A stretch of DNA of 64,000 nt. Source: Nocardioides pocheonensis (GTDB lineage: Bacteria > Actinomycetota > Actinomycetes > Propionibacteriales > Nocardioidaceae). Where the stretch lies: assembly GCF_003725535.1 (NCBI RefSeq), contig NZ_RJSF01000040.1:65582-129581 (forward strand), in the 5' to 3' direction. The translations under genes and the position numbers were made by a program. This document shows, in pieces, positions 38,483-49,111 of the stretch. The notes beneath the pieces were generated by a model that worked only from the letters and a program-made list of their open reading frames with translations, searched no databases and was not told where the DNA came from. Position 1 is the stretch's first letter. Each line of letters begins with the position of its first letter.

Positions 38483-39109
38483 ATGGACGTTGTGGTCAGC
38501 AGTCGGCAGTGCGAGGTCTCGGAGCGGTTCCGTGAGCACGTGGAGGACAAGCTCGCCCGACTCGAGAAGCACGACCATCGGATCATCCGGGTCGAGGTGC
38601 TGCTCGAGCGGGAGCGCAACGCCCGCCAGCCTGAGCGCCAGGTGCGGGTCGAGCTCACCGCGAAGTCCAAGGGACCCGTCTTGCGCGCCGAGGCTGCCGC
38701 AGAGGACAAGATGGCCGCGCTCGATCTCGCCCTCGACAAGATGTCCGCGCAGATGCGCCGCGCTGCAGACCGCCGCAAGGTCCACCGCGGCCAGCGCACG
38801 CCCGAGTCCGTCCACCAGGCGATGACCCGTGCCGGCAACGGCAACGGCGCGGTGACGGAGGCCGAGCCCGGCGAGGTCGCCGAGCACCAGGTCGGCCCGG
38901 TGGCCGTCGACGGCGACGGCCCGCTCGTCGTGCGCGAGAAGACCCATCCCGCCACCCCGATCACGCTCGAACAGGCGCTCTACGAGATGGAGCTCGTCGG
39001 TCACGACTTCTACCTCTTCGTCGACAAGGAGAGCGAGCGGCCGTCCGTGGTCTACCGGCGCCGCGGCTACGACTACGGCGTGATCTCGCTCGACCTCGAC
39101 CGCGCCTGA
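38483..39109 (+). CDS. hpf: Long-form ribosome hibernation promoting factor
   Basis: This is a 208-residue protein. The N-terminal S30AE domain (about 1-100, VVVSSRQCEVSERFREHVEDKLARLEKHD) binds the decoding centre of the 30S subunit. A variable acidic linker and a C-terminal dimerisation domain (about 150-205, PITLEQALYEMELVGHDFYLFVD) follow. The long form joins two ribosomes into inactive 100S particles in stationary phase or stress. ATG 38483 has a strong GGGAGG site and a long structured leader that may control it. Confidence 0.95.
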   Translation: MDVVVSSRQCEVSERFREHVEDKLARLEKHDHRIIRVEVLLERERNARQPERQVRVELTAKSKGPVLRAEAAAEDKMAALDLALDKMSAQMRRAADRRKVHRGQRTPESVHQAMTRAGNGNGAVTEAEPGEVAEHQVGPVAVDGDGPLVVREKTHPATPITLEQALYEMELVGHDFYLFVDKESERPSVVYRRRGYDYGVISLDLDRA

Positions 39110-39164
39110 GCTCGGCGCGGCTCCCGCCGCACATGGCCCGATGCCCTCCGGGGTACCGGCTGCC

Positions 39165-39623
39165 ATGCACGACGACACGCACGAGCGCATCCCGGGGTAC
39201 GCCGGTGTGCTGGCGACCTACGGGACCACCGTGGTCGCGGCGGGTGTCGCGCTGCTCGCACGAGGTGACCGGCTTCCGGGGGCCTACCGCACCAGCGACC
39301 TCGTGCTCGGCGCGCTGGCCACCCAGAAGTTCACGCGCATCCTCGCCAAGGACGCCGTGATGACGCCGTTGCGGGCGCCGTTCACGGAGTTCGAGAAGCC
39401 GCTCGGTTCCGGCGAGGTCGACGACCGGCCCCGTGAGGGCCCGGCGCACGCCGTCGGTGAGCTGCTCACCTGCCCGTTCTGCCTGGCTCCGTGGACCGCG
39501 ACCGCGTACGTCGTGGCGCTCGCCCTCGCGCCACGCGCGGCGCGTGCATGGGCGGCCGTGTTCTCGATCGTCGGCGCAGCCGACGCGCTCCAGCACGTCT
39601 ACGCCCGCGTCCGGACGGACTGA
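39165..39623 (+). CDS. DUF1360 domain-containing membrane protein
   Basis: This is a 152-residue protein with about three membrane segments (GYAGVLATYGTTVVAAGVALLA, then two in the C-terminal part). The DUF1360 core is LGALATQKFTRILAKDAVMTPLRAPFTEFE and GELLTCPFCLAPWTATAYVVAL. The CPFC pair may bind metal or form a disulfide. Function is unknown. ATG 39165 gives the usual family start; ATG 39141 is in frame and possible. Confidence 0.82.
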   Translation: MHDDTHERIPGYAGVLATYGTTVVAAGVALLARGDRLPGAYRTSDLVLGALATQKFTRILAKDAVMTPLRAPFTEFEKPLGSGEVDDRPREGPAHAVGELLTCPFCLAPWTATAYVVALALAPRAARAWAAVFSIVGAADALQHVYARVRTD

Positions 39624-39701
39624 GCAGCCGTGAAGGACCCAGTTTCCGGCCACGCTGGCCGAAGCGGTCTGCCCGAGGGTCTGATCTGTCATGATTCATG
39701 G

Positions 39702-40379
39702 GTGCCAGAACTGAACTCCCACGCGGAGGCCGTGCGCGTGGTCGTGGTGGACGACCAGGAGCTCTTCCGACGCGGACTGACGATGCTGCTCGGCGTCGAG
39801 CCGGACATCGAGGTCGTCGGGGAGGCCGGGGACGGCAACAGCGCGATCGAGCTGGCGCTCGAGACCGTGCCGGACGTGGTGCTGCTCGACGTACGCATGC
39901 CCAAGCGGAGCGGGCTCGAGGCGTGCATGCGGATCAAGGAGCAGGTGCCGTCGACCCGCATCATCATGCTCACCGTCAGCGACGAGGAGGGGGACCTCTA
40001 CGAGGCGGTGAAGAACGGCGCGTCCGGCTACCTGCTCAAGGACTCCTCGATCGACGAGGTCGCCCAGGCGATCCGCGTGGTGGCCGAGGGGCAGTCGCTG
40101 ATCAGCCCGTCGATGGCCGCGAAGCTGATCGACGAGTTCAAGGAGATCTCGCGCTCGGACCGCGAGGCCGGAGCCGCCCCTCGCCTCACCGACCGCGAGC
40201 TCGAGGTGCTGCGCCTGGTGGCGAAGGGCCTGAACAACCGCGAGGTCGCCAAGCAGCTGTTCATCAGCGAGAACACCGTGAAGAACCACGTCCGCAACAT
40301 CCTCGACAAGCTCCAGCTGCACTCCCGCATGGAGGCCGTCATGTACGCAGTACGCGAGAAGCTCCTCGACATTCCGTAG
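39702..40379 (+). CDS. NarL/LuxR-family response regulator
   Basis: This is a 225-residue regulator. Its receiver domain has VVVDDQELFRRGL and phospho-acceptor Asp63 in VLLDVRMPKRSG. The LuxR-type HTH output domain (about 155-215) contains LTDRELEVLRLVAKGLNNREVAK and ISENTVKNHVRNIL. No histidine kinase gene is adjacent, so it is an orphan. Its target genes are unknown. GTG 39702 is preferred to the longer frame because CATGAT (39690-39695) lies 6 nt upstream, matching other starts in the window. Confidence 0.92.
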   Translation: MPELNSHAEAVRVVVVDDQELFRRGLTMLLGVEPDIEVVGEAGDGNSAIELALETVPDVVLLDVRMPKRSGLEACMRIKEQVPSTRIIMLTVSDEEGDLYEAVKNGASGYLLKDSSIDEVAQAIRVVAEGQSLISPSMAAKLIDEFKEISRSDREAGAAPRLTDRELEVLRLVAKGLNNREVAKQLFISENTVKNHVRNILDKLQLHSRMEAVMYAVREKLLDIP

Positions 40380-40413
40380 CGGGTCCGTCGGAGCCTCCCT
40401 CTAGCCTCACGGC

Positions 40414-41607
40414 ATGCAGTCGCTGAGCCGCGCCCAGGCGCGCCGGATCGCGGTCGCGGCCCAGGGCTTCCTGGACCCGCGTCACGCCACGCCCGACCTG
40501 CGCACGCTCAACCGCACCGTCGCGCGCACCGGGGTGCTGCAGATCGACTCGGTCAACGTGCTCCAGCGGGCCCACTACATGCCGCTGTTCAGCCGGATGG
40601 GTCCCTACGACATGGCACTGCTGGACCGGGCCTCGGGCAGGGCGCCGCGCCGCCTGGTCGAGTACTGGGCGCACGTCGCCGCGTTCATGCCCGTCGACCT
40701 CTGGCCGCACATGCAGCACCGGATGCGGCACTACCGCGACCGCGGACACCCGTGGATGGCCGGCGTCGACTTCGAGCTCGCCTCGTCGCTGCTGGGCGAG
40801 CTCGACGGCCGCGGTCGCCGGACGGCGCGCGACCTCGACGACGGCCTCCCACGCGACAAGCAGCACTGGGGCTGGAACTGGTCGGAGGCGAAGAAGGCAC
40901 TCGAGTACCTCTTCCTCGCCGGAGAGGTGGCCGTGGCCGGTCGCAACGCGCAGTTCGAGCGGGTCTACGACCTGCCCGAGCGGGTGATCCCGCGCGCGGT
41001 CCTGGAGCTGCCGGTGCCGTCCGACGAGGAGGCGCACCGGGAGCTGGTCAGGCGGGCCGCTGTGTCCCACGGGGTGGCCACCGCTCGCGACCTCCGCGAC
41101 TACTACCGGATGCCGGTCGCGCAGGCCGGCCCTGCGATCGCCACGCTCGTCGACGACGGCGAGCTCGTGCCGGTCGAGGTGGAGGGATGGCGGCAGCCGG
41201 CGTACCTGCATCGCGACGCCCGCATCCCGCGCCGGGTCGCGGCGCGGGCCCTGCTGAGCCCGTTCGACCCGCTGGTGTGGGAGCGCGCCCGCACCGAGGC
41301 GCTCTTCGACTTCCACTACCGCATCGAGATCTACGTGCCCGAGGAGAAGCGGGTCCACGGCTACTACGTGCTGCCGTTCCTGCTCGGTGACCGGATCGTC
41401 GGCCGGGTCGACCTCAAGGCCGACCGCAAGGTGGGGGTGCTCCGCGTGCACGCCGCGTACGCCGAGCCCGGCGCCCCGCCCGAGACCGCGACCGAGCTCG
41501 CCGCCGAGCTCCGGTCGATGGCCGGTTGGCTCGGGCTCGCCGACGTCGTGGTCGCGCGACGCGGCGACCTGGCAGCCAGTCTGCGCGGGGCGTTGCAGGT
41601 GGGCTGA
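40414..41607 (+). CDS. AlkZ/YcaQ-like DNA glycosylase (winged helix protein)
   Basis: This is a 397-residue protein of the HTH_42 family. LQIDSVNVLQRAHYM contains the catalytic QxD motif (Gln43, Asp45) of the E. coli interstrand-crosslink glycosylase YcaQ and Streptomyces AlkZ. Further family marks are YWAHVAAFMPVDLWP, KKALEYLFLAGEV and LLSPFDPLVWERAR. It should remove alkylated or crosslinked bases and help tolerate genotoxic metabolites. It is a single gene with TAGCCT (40402-40407) 6 nt before the ATG. Confidence 0.9.
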   Translation: MQSLSRAQARRIAVAAQGFLDPRHATPDLRTLNRTVARTGVLQIDSVNVLQRAHYMPLFSRMGPYDMALLDRASGRAPRRLVEYWAHVAAFMPVDLWPHMQHRMRHYRDRGHPWMAGVDFELASSLLGELDGRGRRTARDLDDGLPRDKQHWGWNWSEAKKALEYLFLAGEVAVAGRNAQFERVYDLPERVIPRAVLELPVPSDEEAHRELVRRAAVSHGVATARDLRDYYRMPVAQAGPAIATLVDDGELVPVEVEGWRQPAYLHRDARIPRRVAARALLSPFDPLVWERARTEALFDFHYRIEIYVPEEKRVHGYYVLPFLLGDRIVGRVDLKADRKVGVLRVHAAYAEPGAPPETATELAAELRSMAGWLGLADVVVARRGDLAASLRGALQVG

Positions 41608-41702
41608 TCCCGGACGACGGGGAATCCGATTTCCCGGACCTGACGGGCCCTTGCATCCTAGGATCCGCGGAGGCCCGTTGACCCAGCTCGGAGGAGGCCG
41701 AC

Positions 41703-42080
41703 GTGATCCGTGTCGAGGGCGGGATGTTCCTGCTGCTGCTCGCGCTGGACGTCTTCTGCGTGATCGACGTGATCCAGTCGCGCGAGGACGAGGTCCGCAA
41801 CCTGCCGAAGATCGCCTGGCTGGTACTGATCCTGCTGTTCCCGCCGATCGGGTCGATCGCCTGGCTGGCGGCGGGCAGGCCGCAGTCCGGGCCGGCGCGG
41901 TACTCGGCGTACGAGCGCGCGGTGCCGGCCTACCCGGAGTACGACCGCCCGGGGCGTGCCGCGGGCCTCACGCCGGAGTCCGACGAGGAGTTCCTGCGCC
42001 GGGTGCGCGAGCGCGCCGAGGAGCAGCGGCGCAGGGCCGCCGAGGAGAAGAAGCGCCGCGAGCAGCTGGGCGACGCTTAG
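41703..42080 (+). CDS. PLDc_N domain membrane protein
   Basis: This is a 125-residue protein with two membrane segments (about 7-25 and 38-58). They frame the PLDc_N pattern DVFCVIDVIQSREDEVRNLPKIAWLVLILLFPPIG. A charged coiled-coil tail follows (FLRRVRERAEEQRRRAAEEKKRREQ). It has no phospholipase domain. GTG 41703 has a strong GGAGGAGG site. Its stop overlaps that of the convergent glycosyltransferase by 4 bp. Function is unknown. Confidence 0.85.
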   Translation: MIRVEGGMFLLLLALDVFCVIDVIQSREDEVRNLPKIAWLVLILLFPPIGSIAWLAAGRPQSGPARYSAYERAVPAYPEYDRPGRAAGLTPESDEEFLRRVRERAEEQRRRAAEEKKRREQLGDA

Positions 42081-43198
42081 CCCAGCCGCGACGCCGGACG
42101 CGCGCCGTTCGGGACCACCTCGAGGATCCGGTCGGCGGCGGTGGCCGTGCCGCGACTCTCCCGGATCAGGGCGCCGAGGCGAGCGGCGGCGGTCCGGTGC
42201 GGACCGTCGGCGAGCATCGCCGCGATGACCGGGCGCAGCTGCTCGGCCGAGGCGCCCTTCTTCACCGTCCGCCCCGCGCCCGCCGCCTCCACCTGGCGCC
42301 CGACCACGGGCTGGTCCAGCAGCGGGTGCATCGGCATCACCACGAGCGGGAGATCGTGCGCGAGCGCGCGCATCGTCGTGGCGTGGCCACCGTGACCGAC
42401 GACCAGTGACATCTCCGGCATCAGGTCGTCGTGCGGCACGAACCGGTGGACCTCGTGGTTGGCCGACGTGTGCAGCTCGGCCGGGTCGACGACCGGCCCG
42501 GTGGTGACCACCACGCGGGCGGCTAGTCCCGCAGTCGCGTCGAGGATGTTCTGCAGGGACCTGGCCATGTCCGGGAAGTTGTAGGTGCTCAGGCTCACCA
42601 GGACGGCCGGGTCGTGACTGCTGAGGTCGTGCGGCGCCGGCGGGGTCAGGACCGGGCCGGTCCAGAGCGTCGTCACCGGACGAGTCAACGAGTAACCCGG
42701 GTCGAGCTCGCCGAGGGACGCGACCACGGTGAGTGCCGCCGAGTCCCACGCGGCCCGGGGCCGCAGCCGCTTCGCCTTCGCCGCGAGCCCCATCGGCCCC
42801 TTCAGCCAGCTGCCGCGCAGGTACCCGTCGAAGAGGTGCTCGAGGGTGACATAGGGGAGCCCGGCGTCCGCACAGGCGCGCAGCGCGCCGATCAGCAGGC
42901 AGTCGACGACGACCACGTCCGTCGGCAGCCGCCGGGCTTCGGCCACGGCGTCGGCGCCGATCGCCTTGTCCGAGAACAGCGCCATCATCCGGGGCGGTGA
43001 GTTGCTCTCGAGGGAGCTGAACGGCTTCGCGGTGGCGAACGCGGAGAACTCGAACCCCGCCGCGGTGAGCGCCTCGCGCTGGGTCTCGTGACCCAGGAAG
43101 CGGACGCCGTGGCCTCGCCGCTGGAGCTCGGCGCCGATGCCGACGGCAGGAGGCACGTTGCCGCCGCCGTCCCACGTGACGAACAGGATGTCGGTCAT
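42077..43198 (-). CDS. GT1-family (UGT/MGT-like) glycosyltransferase
   Basis: This is a 373-residue GT-B enzyme. The N-terminal domain starts ILFVTWDGGGNVPPAVGIGAELQRRGHGVRFLG. The C-terminal nucleotide-sugar signature is VVGHGGHATTMRALAHDLPLVVMPMHPLLDQPVV. Relatives glycosylate small lipophilic molecules such as macrolides or flavonoids. It is 1 bp downstream of a TetR regulator, a pairing that suits inducible modification of a toxic or signalling compound. The substrate is unknown. Confidence 0.9.
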   Translation of the reverse strand: MTDILFVTWDGGGNVPPAVGIGAELQRRGHGVRFLGHETQREALTAAGFEFSAFATAKPFSSLESNSPPRMMALFSDKAIGADAVAEARRLPTDVVVVDCLLIGALRACADAGLPYVTLEHLFDGYLRGSWLKGPMGLAAKAKRLRPRAAWDSAALTVVASLGELDPGYSLTRPVTTLWTGPVLTPPAPHDLSSHDPAVLVSLSTYNFPDMARSLQNILDATAGLAARVVVTTGPVVDPAELHTSANHEVHRFVPHDDLMPEMSLVVGHGGHATTMRALAHDLPLVVMPMHPLLDQPVVGRQVEAAGAGRTVKKGASAEQLRPVIAAMLADGPHRTAAARLGALIRESRGTATAADRILEVVPNGARPASRLG

Positions 43199-43199
43199 C

Positions 43200-43802
43200 T
43201 CAGGTGTCCTTCCGGTCGGCGGCCGTCAGGATGGCGGTCACCAGGGTGTTGAGGCGTTGCTCGGTCTGGATGCGGGAGAGCCCGCGGTCGCGGCGCAGCA
43301 GCTTCCACGCGTAGACGTCGGTCGCCACGACGAGCAGGTCGGTGGTCTCCTCGCGCTGCGCCGGCGTGAGGGGCGCGAGCTGGGGGGAGAAGACCTCGGT
43401 GACCCAGGTCCGGTGCGTCGCCTTCCCGGCGTCTGACATCCGGCGTACGTGCTCGTAGGTGGTCTCCTGCGCGAGCATCATCAGGGCGAAGTCACCGCGT
43501 CGCTCGTAGTGCTCGACGATCACGTGCAGCGCTCCGGCCACGTCCCCGACCGGCGCCCGCCGCTCCTCCGTGACCGTCTCGTTCGCGTGCCGGATCGCCT
43601 CGTCGAAGAGGCCGTCGCGGCTGCCGAACCGCCGCAGGATCGTCTGCACGCTCACGCCCGCGGCCTGGGCCACCGCCGCCAGCCCGATGTCGGAGGCGAG
43701 GCTCTGGCTCTGCAGGTCGAACGCCGCGCGCAGGATGCGCAGCCGGGTCTCCTCCGCTGCCTTGGCCCGGCTCGCCATCGTGTACGTCCGCTTGGTTTTC
43801 AT
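43200..43802 (-). CDS. TetR-family transcriptional regulator
   Basis: This is a 200-residue regulator. The N-terminal HTH (about 17-62) contains ETRLRILRAAFDLQ, GLAAVAQAAGVSVQTILRRFGSRDGLFDEAI. The C-terminal ligand-binding domain is helical. It probably represses itself and the glycosyltransferase from two near-identical upstream operators, one overlapping its own start codon. ATG 43802 is used; an in-frame ATG at 43778 would also keep the whole HTH. Confidence 0.92.
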   Translation of the reverse strand: MKTKRTYTMASRAKAAEETRLRILRAAFDLQSQSLASDIGLAAVAQAAGVSVQTILRRFGSRDGLFDEAIRHANETVTEERRAPVGDVAGALHVIVEHYERRGDFALMMLAQETTYEHVRRMSDAGKATHRTWVTEVFSPQLAPLTPAQREETTDLLVVATDVYAWKLLRRDRGLSRIQTEQRLNTLVTAILTAADRKDT

Positions 43803-43856
43803 GTGAATGACAGTTCACATCAATATTGATTTGATGTCAATGACTATTCACATCAA
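43801..43856. promoter_or_regulatory. Tandem 20-bp operators of the TetR/glycosyltransferase pair
   Basis: ATGTGAATGACAGTTCACAT (43801-43820) and ATGTCAATGACTATTCACAT (43834-43853) agree at 17 of 20 positions and are 33 bp apart. Each has TTCACAT-type inverted ends. Between them is the palindrome ATCAATATTGAT (43819-43830). A minus-strand TTGACA (RC of 43835-43840) lies within the second operator, so repressor binding should block transcription. Confidence 0.65.
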
Positions 43857-43923
43857 TATCCCGGACCCGCGGCCGGTCCGCCGCCTGTTCTCGGTGGGGG
43901 CCACCGGGTGCCCGCGCGCTGGG

Positions 43924-43929
43924 TAGAGT
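43924..43929 (+). promoter_or_regulatory. Probable -10 box for secA
   Basis: TAGAGT lies 51 bp before the secA GTG, giving a leader of about 45 nt with the GGGAGT ribosome site just before the start. Confidence 0.4.
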
Positions 43930-43980
43930 TGGCGGCTGCATCACCCCTACCGCGGAACCACTTCCTGGGAGTCCCACACC

Positions 43981-46848
<2,868 letters not shown>

Positions 46849-46851
<3 letters not shown>

Positions 46852-46995
46852 TCAAGGACGCGTCAGCGGCCTTGATCGATGGTGGTTGAGCAGCGAGTTC
46901 GGCTGAGGAACGAAGCCGAAACCGAGCGTGCCGAAACCTGGTGAGATGCGAGCGCGACCCAGCCACGGTCCGCGCCGCTGACGCGTCCTTGATCA
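46849..46995. repeat. 147-bp element with perfect 22-bp terminal inverted repeats (MITE-like)
   Basis: The arm at 46849-46870 (TGATCAAGGACG...) is exactly repeated in reverse at 46974-46995. Its first three bases are the secA stop on one strand and the Rv3235-like stop on the other. The left arm also folds on itself (GATCAAGG 46850-46857 with 46870-46877), a likely terminator. Repeat copy B lies inside. Size and ends resemble a small non-autonomous element, but no target-site duplication is evident. Confidence 0.65.
46884..46938. repeat. Dispersed GGTTGAGC...CCGAAACC repeat, copy B
   Basis: This copy runs from GGTTGAGC (46884) through GCTGAGGAACGAAGCC to GCCGAAACC (46938). It has the same plan as copy A at 14602-14653 but a different variable segment. 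It is nested inside the 147-bp inverted-repeat element. Confidence 0.7.
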
Positions 46996-47565
46996 CCCGA
47001 AATCGAGCACGGAGCAGCGCCAGCGTCCTTCGATCCGCTCGATCCGGGCGGCGATGGCGCGCGACCGCTGCCCGTGGCGGACGTGGATGCTCAGCTCGGC
47101 GGCGTCGTCGTGGGGGCGGAAGAGGTGCACGCTGCGGACGGTGGCGCGCACCCGCCGCAGTCGCTGGTCGCCCGGCGTGGCGCGCTGCAACGCGTGGCTG
47201 CGGTGCATCAGGTCGGTGTAGACATCCTCGGTCGTCCAGCGCATCAGCTGGTGGACTCCCCGGTCGCCACCGATCACCTCGACCACGGCCTGCGCGAACC
47301 GTGTGGAGAAGGCGTCGAGCTCGCGGTCGACCCCGGTGACGAGGCGTAGACCCGGTCGGACCGAGGGACCGCGGTCACCGTCGAGGTCGAGCGCGAGCAG
47401 GCCCTGCGGCTGGGCGACCGGCATGGTGTCGCCAGCGACGCGGGGCGCCGCGATCCTGCGCACCTCGGCGACGCCGCGGGGGTGCGAGCGTCGCACGGGC
47501 GGCTGGGCCTGCGGATGAGCCTGCGGGGGGACGTGCGGTTCGAGGCTCGTGGCGATCGCGGTCAT
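46993..47565 (-). CDS. Rv3235-like protein
   Basis: This is a 190-residue protein with a Pro/Gln-rich N-terminus and a conserved C-terminal domain (about 80-190, FAQAVVEVIGGDRGVHQLMRWTTEDVYTDLMHR ... SVHLFRPHDDAAELSIHVRHGQRSRAIAARIERIEGRWRC). This is the pattern of the Rv3235 family found downstream of secA in actinobacteria. Function is unknown. Its ATG overlaps the stop of the LysM gene by 4 bp and has a GGAGG site. Its stop codon lies in the inverted-repeat element. Confidence 0.85.
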   Translation of the reverse strand: MTAIATSLEPHVPPQAHPQAQPPVRRSHPRGVAEVRRIAAPRVAGDTMPVAQPQGLLALDLDGDRGPSVRPGLRLVTGVDRELDAFSTRFAQAVVEVIGGDRGVHQLMRWTTEDVYTDLMHRSHALQRATPGDQRLRRVRATVRSVHLFRPHDDAAELSIHVRHGQRSRAIAARIERIEGRWRCSVLDFG

Positions 47566-48095
47566 GGTTCCTCCGAGAGAGTGGGCGGACTGGGGAAGAC
47601 GAGGTGCTGGCCGGGCCGGACCAGGTCGGGGTCGGGGCCGATCGAGCGACGGTTCGCGGCGTACGTCGCGGCGACCGCGCGGGACAGCTCGGGGTCCGTC
47701 GCCTCGGGGAGCTGCTCGCGGGCGATCTGCCAGAGCGAGTCGCCCGGCTGGACCACGACGCGGGCCGGACGCCGCGCGGACGGGGGCTCCGCCGCCGCAC
47801 GGCCCGGCAGCGGCAGGCCGTCGAGCGCTGCACCGAGCGTCCCGGGACCGGTCTGGGACCCCGAGTCGCTGGCCTCCGCAGGTGAGACGCCGGCGAGGAG
47901 GGCGACGAACAACCCGAGCAGCCACCAGCGCACGACGGGAGGGCACCCGGTGCGCTCGGCCAGGCGGACCCGGCCCGCAGTGCGGGCCTCGAGGGCGACC
48001 GCGGCGACGACGACCACCACCCACGTGGTCGCGAGAGCCAGTGCGGCGAGGGCGCCGCGGGTCAGGGCGGTGTCGAAGTCGGTCCCGAGAGTCAT
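47562..48095 (-). CDS. LysM-domain membrane protein
   Basis: This is a 177-residue protein with two membrane segments in the first ~75 residues (ALAALALATTWVVVVVAAVAL and WWLLGLFVALLAGV). A Pro/Arg-rich linker and a C-terminal LysM domain (about 113-168, VVVQPGDSLWQIAREQLPEATD ... VRPGQHLVFP) follow. LysM binds peptidoglycan sugars, so it may tether the membrane to the wall. ATG 48095 has an AAGGAT ribosome site and is preferred to TTG 48101. It is coupled to the Rv3235-like gene. Confidence 0.87.
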   Translation of the reverse strand: MTLGTDFDTALTRGALAALALATTWVVVVVAAVALEARTAGRVRLAERTGCPPVVRWWLLGLFVALLAGVSPAEASDSGSQTGPGTLGAALDGLPLPGRAAAEPPSARRPARVVVQPGDSLWQIAREQLPEATDPELSRAVAATYAANRRSIGPDPDLVRPGQHLVFPSPPTLSEEP

Positions 48096-48151
48096 GCGCA
48101 ATCCTTGCGTTTGCGTTCGTTTACGTTTTGTAGCCCTCGGATGGAGTCGTG

Positions 48152-48182
48152 GTCAACCACATGTCCACAGATGTGGTTTGAC
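48152..48182. promoter_or_regulatory. Inverted repeat between the LysM gene and its divergent neighbour
   Basis: GTCAACCACAT (48152-48162) pairs with ATGTGGTTTGAC (48171-48182), one bulge, around GTCCACAG. The centre contains ATGTCCACA, one mismatch from the Streptomyces DnaA box TTGTCCACA. It is a plausible operator for the divergent promoters. A second role as a DnaA site is possible but unsupported. Confidence 0.4.
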
Positions 48183-48211
48183 TCGTACCAGCGGCGGGCA
48201 AGGATGGGGGC

Positions 48212-48775
48212 ATGCCGCCGGACAACCGCGAGGACGACTCGGTCCTCGGCCTGCTCGAGGACCTGGAGATGCAAGCCGAGGGTCTCCAGCTGGCCGATCG
48301 CGCGGTGGAGGTCGGCGAGCTCACCGTCGCCCAGTACGCCGAGGTCGAGCTGGTCGGCCGGCTGCACGCCACGGTCGGGCGGACGGTGCGCGTGGGCACG
48401 GTCGGCGGCCTGGACCTGCACGGGCGCCTCACCGGCACCGGCGCGGACTGGATGCTGATCAGCGACGGTCACGGGCGAGCGTCGTTCGTGCGCCTGCCGG
48501 CGGTGACACTCGTCGGCGGGCTGGCGCTGGGCACGATGCCGGCCGAGGCGAGGCCGCTCACCTCACGGCTGACCTTCCGCTCAGCACTGCGCGGGCTCGC
48601 CGAGGACCGGCGCCCGTGCACGCTCCACCTCGCGGGCGGCCGGGTGCTGCAGGGCAACCTGGTGCGCGTGGGCGCCGACTTCGCCGTCGTACGGCAAGGG
48701 GAGACCCACGACCAGCTGACCGTCCCGCTGACGGCGATCGACGTGGTGCAGTCGCAGGCGGTCGACTCGCCGTGA
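48212..48775 (+). CDS. Conserved hypothetical protein with a predicted beta-barrel core
   Basis: This is a 187-residue soluble protein. Residues 1-45 are acidic and helical. The rest is beta-rich, with two similar halves (VGRTVRVGTVGGLDLHGRLTGTGADWMLI and RPCTLHLAGGRVLQGNLVRVGADFAVVR), which suggests an internal duplication of a small barrel or Sm-like unit. No named family is recognised. ATG 48212 has AAGGAT 6 nt upstream that could be a ribosome site or a -10 box. It is convergent with the HTH gene. Confidence 0.75.
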   Translation: MPPDNREDDSVLGLLEDLEMQAEGLQLADRAVEVGELTVAQYAEVELVGRLHATVGRTVRVGTVGGLDLHGRLTGTGADWMLISDGHGRASFVRLPAVTLVGGLALGTMPAEARPLTSRLTFRSALRGLAEDRRPCTLHLAGGRVLQGNLVRVGADFAVVRQGETHDQLTVPLTAIDVVQSQAVDSP

Positions 48776-48789
48776 CCCGGAGGAGCGGA

Positions 48790-49014
48790 TCAGCCCTCGA
48801 CGTACGGGTGCTCCTGGACGAACTCCCGCGTCTGGGCGTACGCCCGCTCGATGTAGGCCTCGAGCTCGCTGGCCTCCACCCGCCACTGCCCGCGACCACC
48901 GATCTTGATCGCCGGCAGGTCGCCGCGCCGGACGAGCGCGTAGACCTGCGCGCTGGAGGTGTTCAGGATCTCCGCGACGTCGGCGAGCTGGAGGAACCTC
49001 GGGGACGCGGCCAT
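48790..49014 (-). CDS. Excisionase/BldC-type helix-turn-helix protein
   Basis: This is a 74-residue protein with a MerR-like winged HTH (LQLADVAEILNTSSAQVYALVRRGDLPAIKIGGRGQWRVEASELEAYIERAY). This is the single-domain form shared by excisionases and the developmental regulator BldC. No integrase is nearby, so a transcription role is more likely. ATG 49014 is preferred to GTG 49023. It may control the divergent SAF/CpaE-like operon. Confidence 0.9.
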   Translation of the reverse strand: MAASPRFLQLADVAEILNTSSAQVYALVRRGDLPAIKIGGRGQWRVEASELEAYIERAYAQTREFVQEHPYVEG

Positions 49015-49111
49015 GCGCCCCACTCTGCCACCATGCGCGTGCGGGTGCGAAGGGTTGCGCCCGGTGTCTTGTGGATCGCCTCAACAGCACCATCTCGGGA
49101 AGGCACTGCCG

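Noticed and set aside
48161-48169. DnaA box suggesting a replication origin
   Set aside because: A single imperfect box with no cluster, and no dnaA, dnaN or recF genes nearby.
48790-49014. Excisionase as a sign of a prophage or integrative element
   Set aside because: No integrase, att repeat or phage gene is nearby. The protein equally fits the BldC-type regulators.
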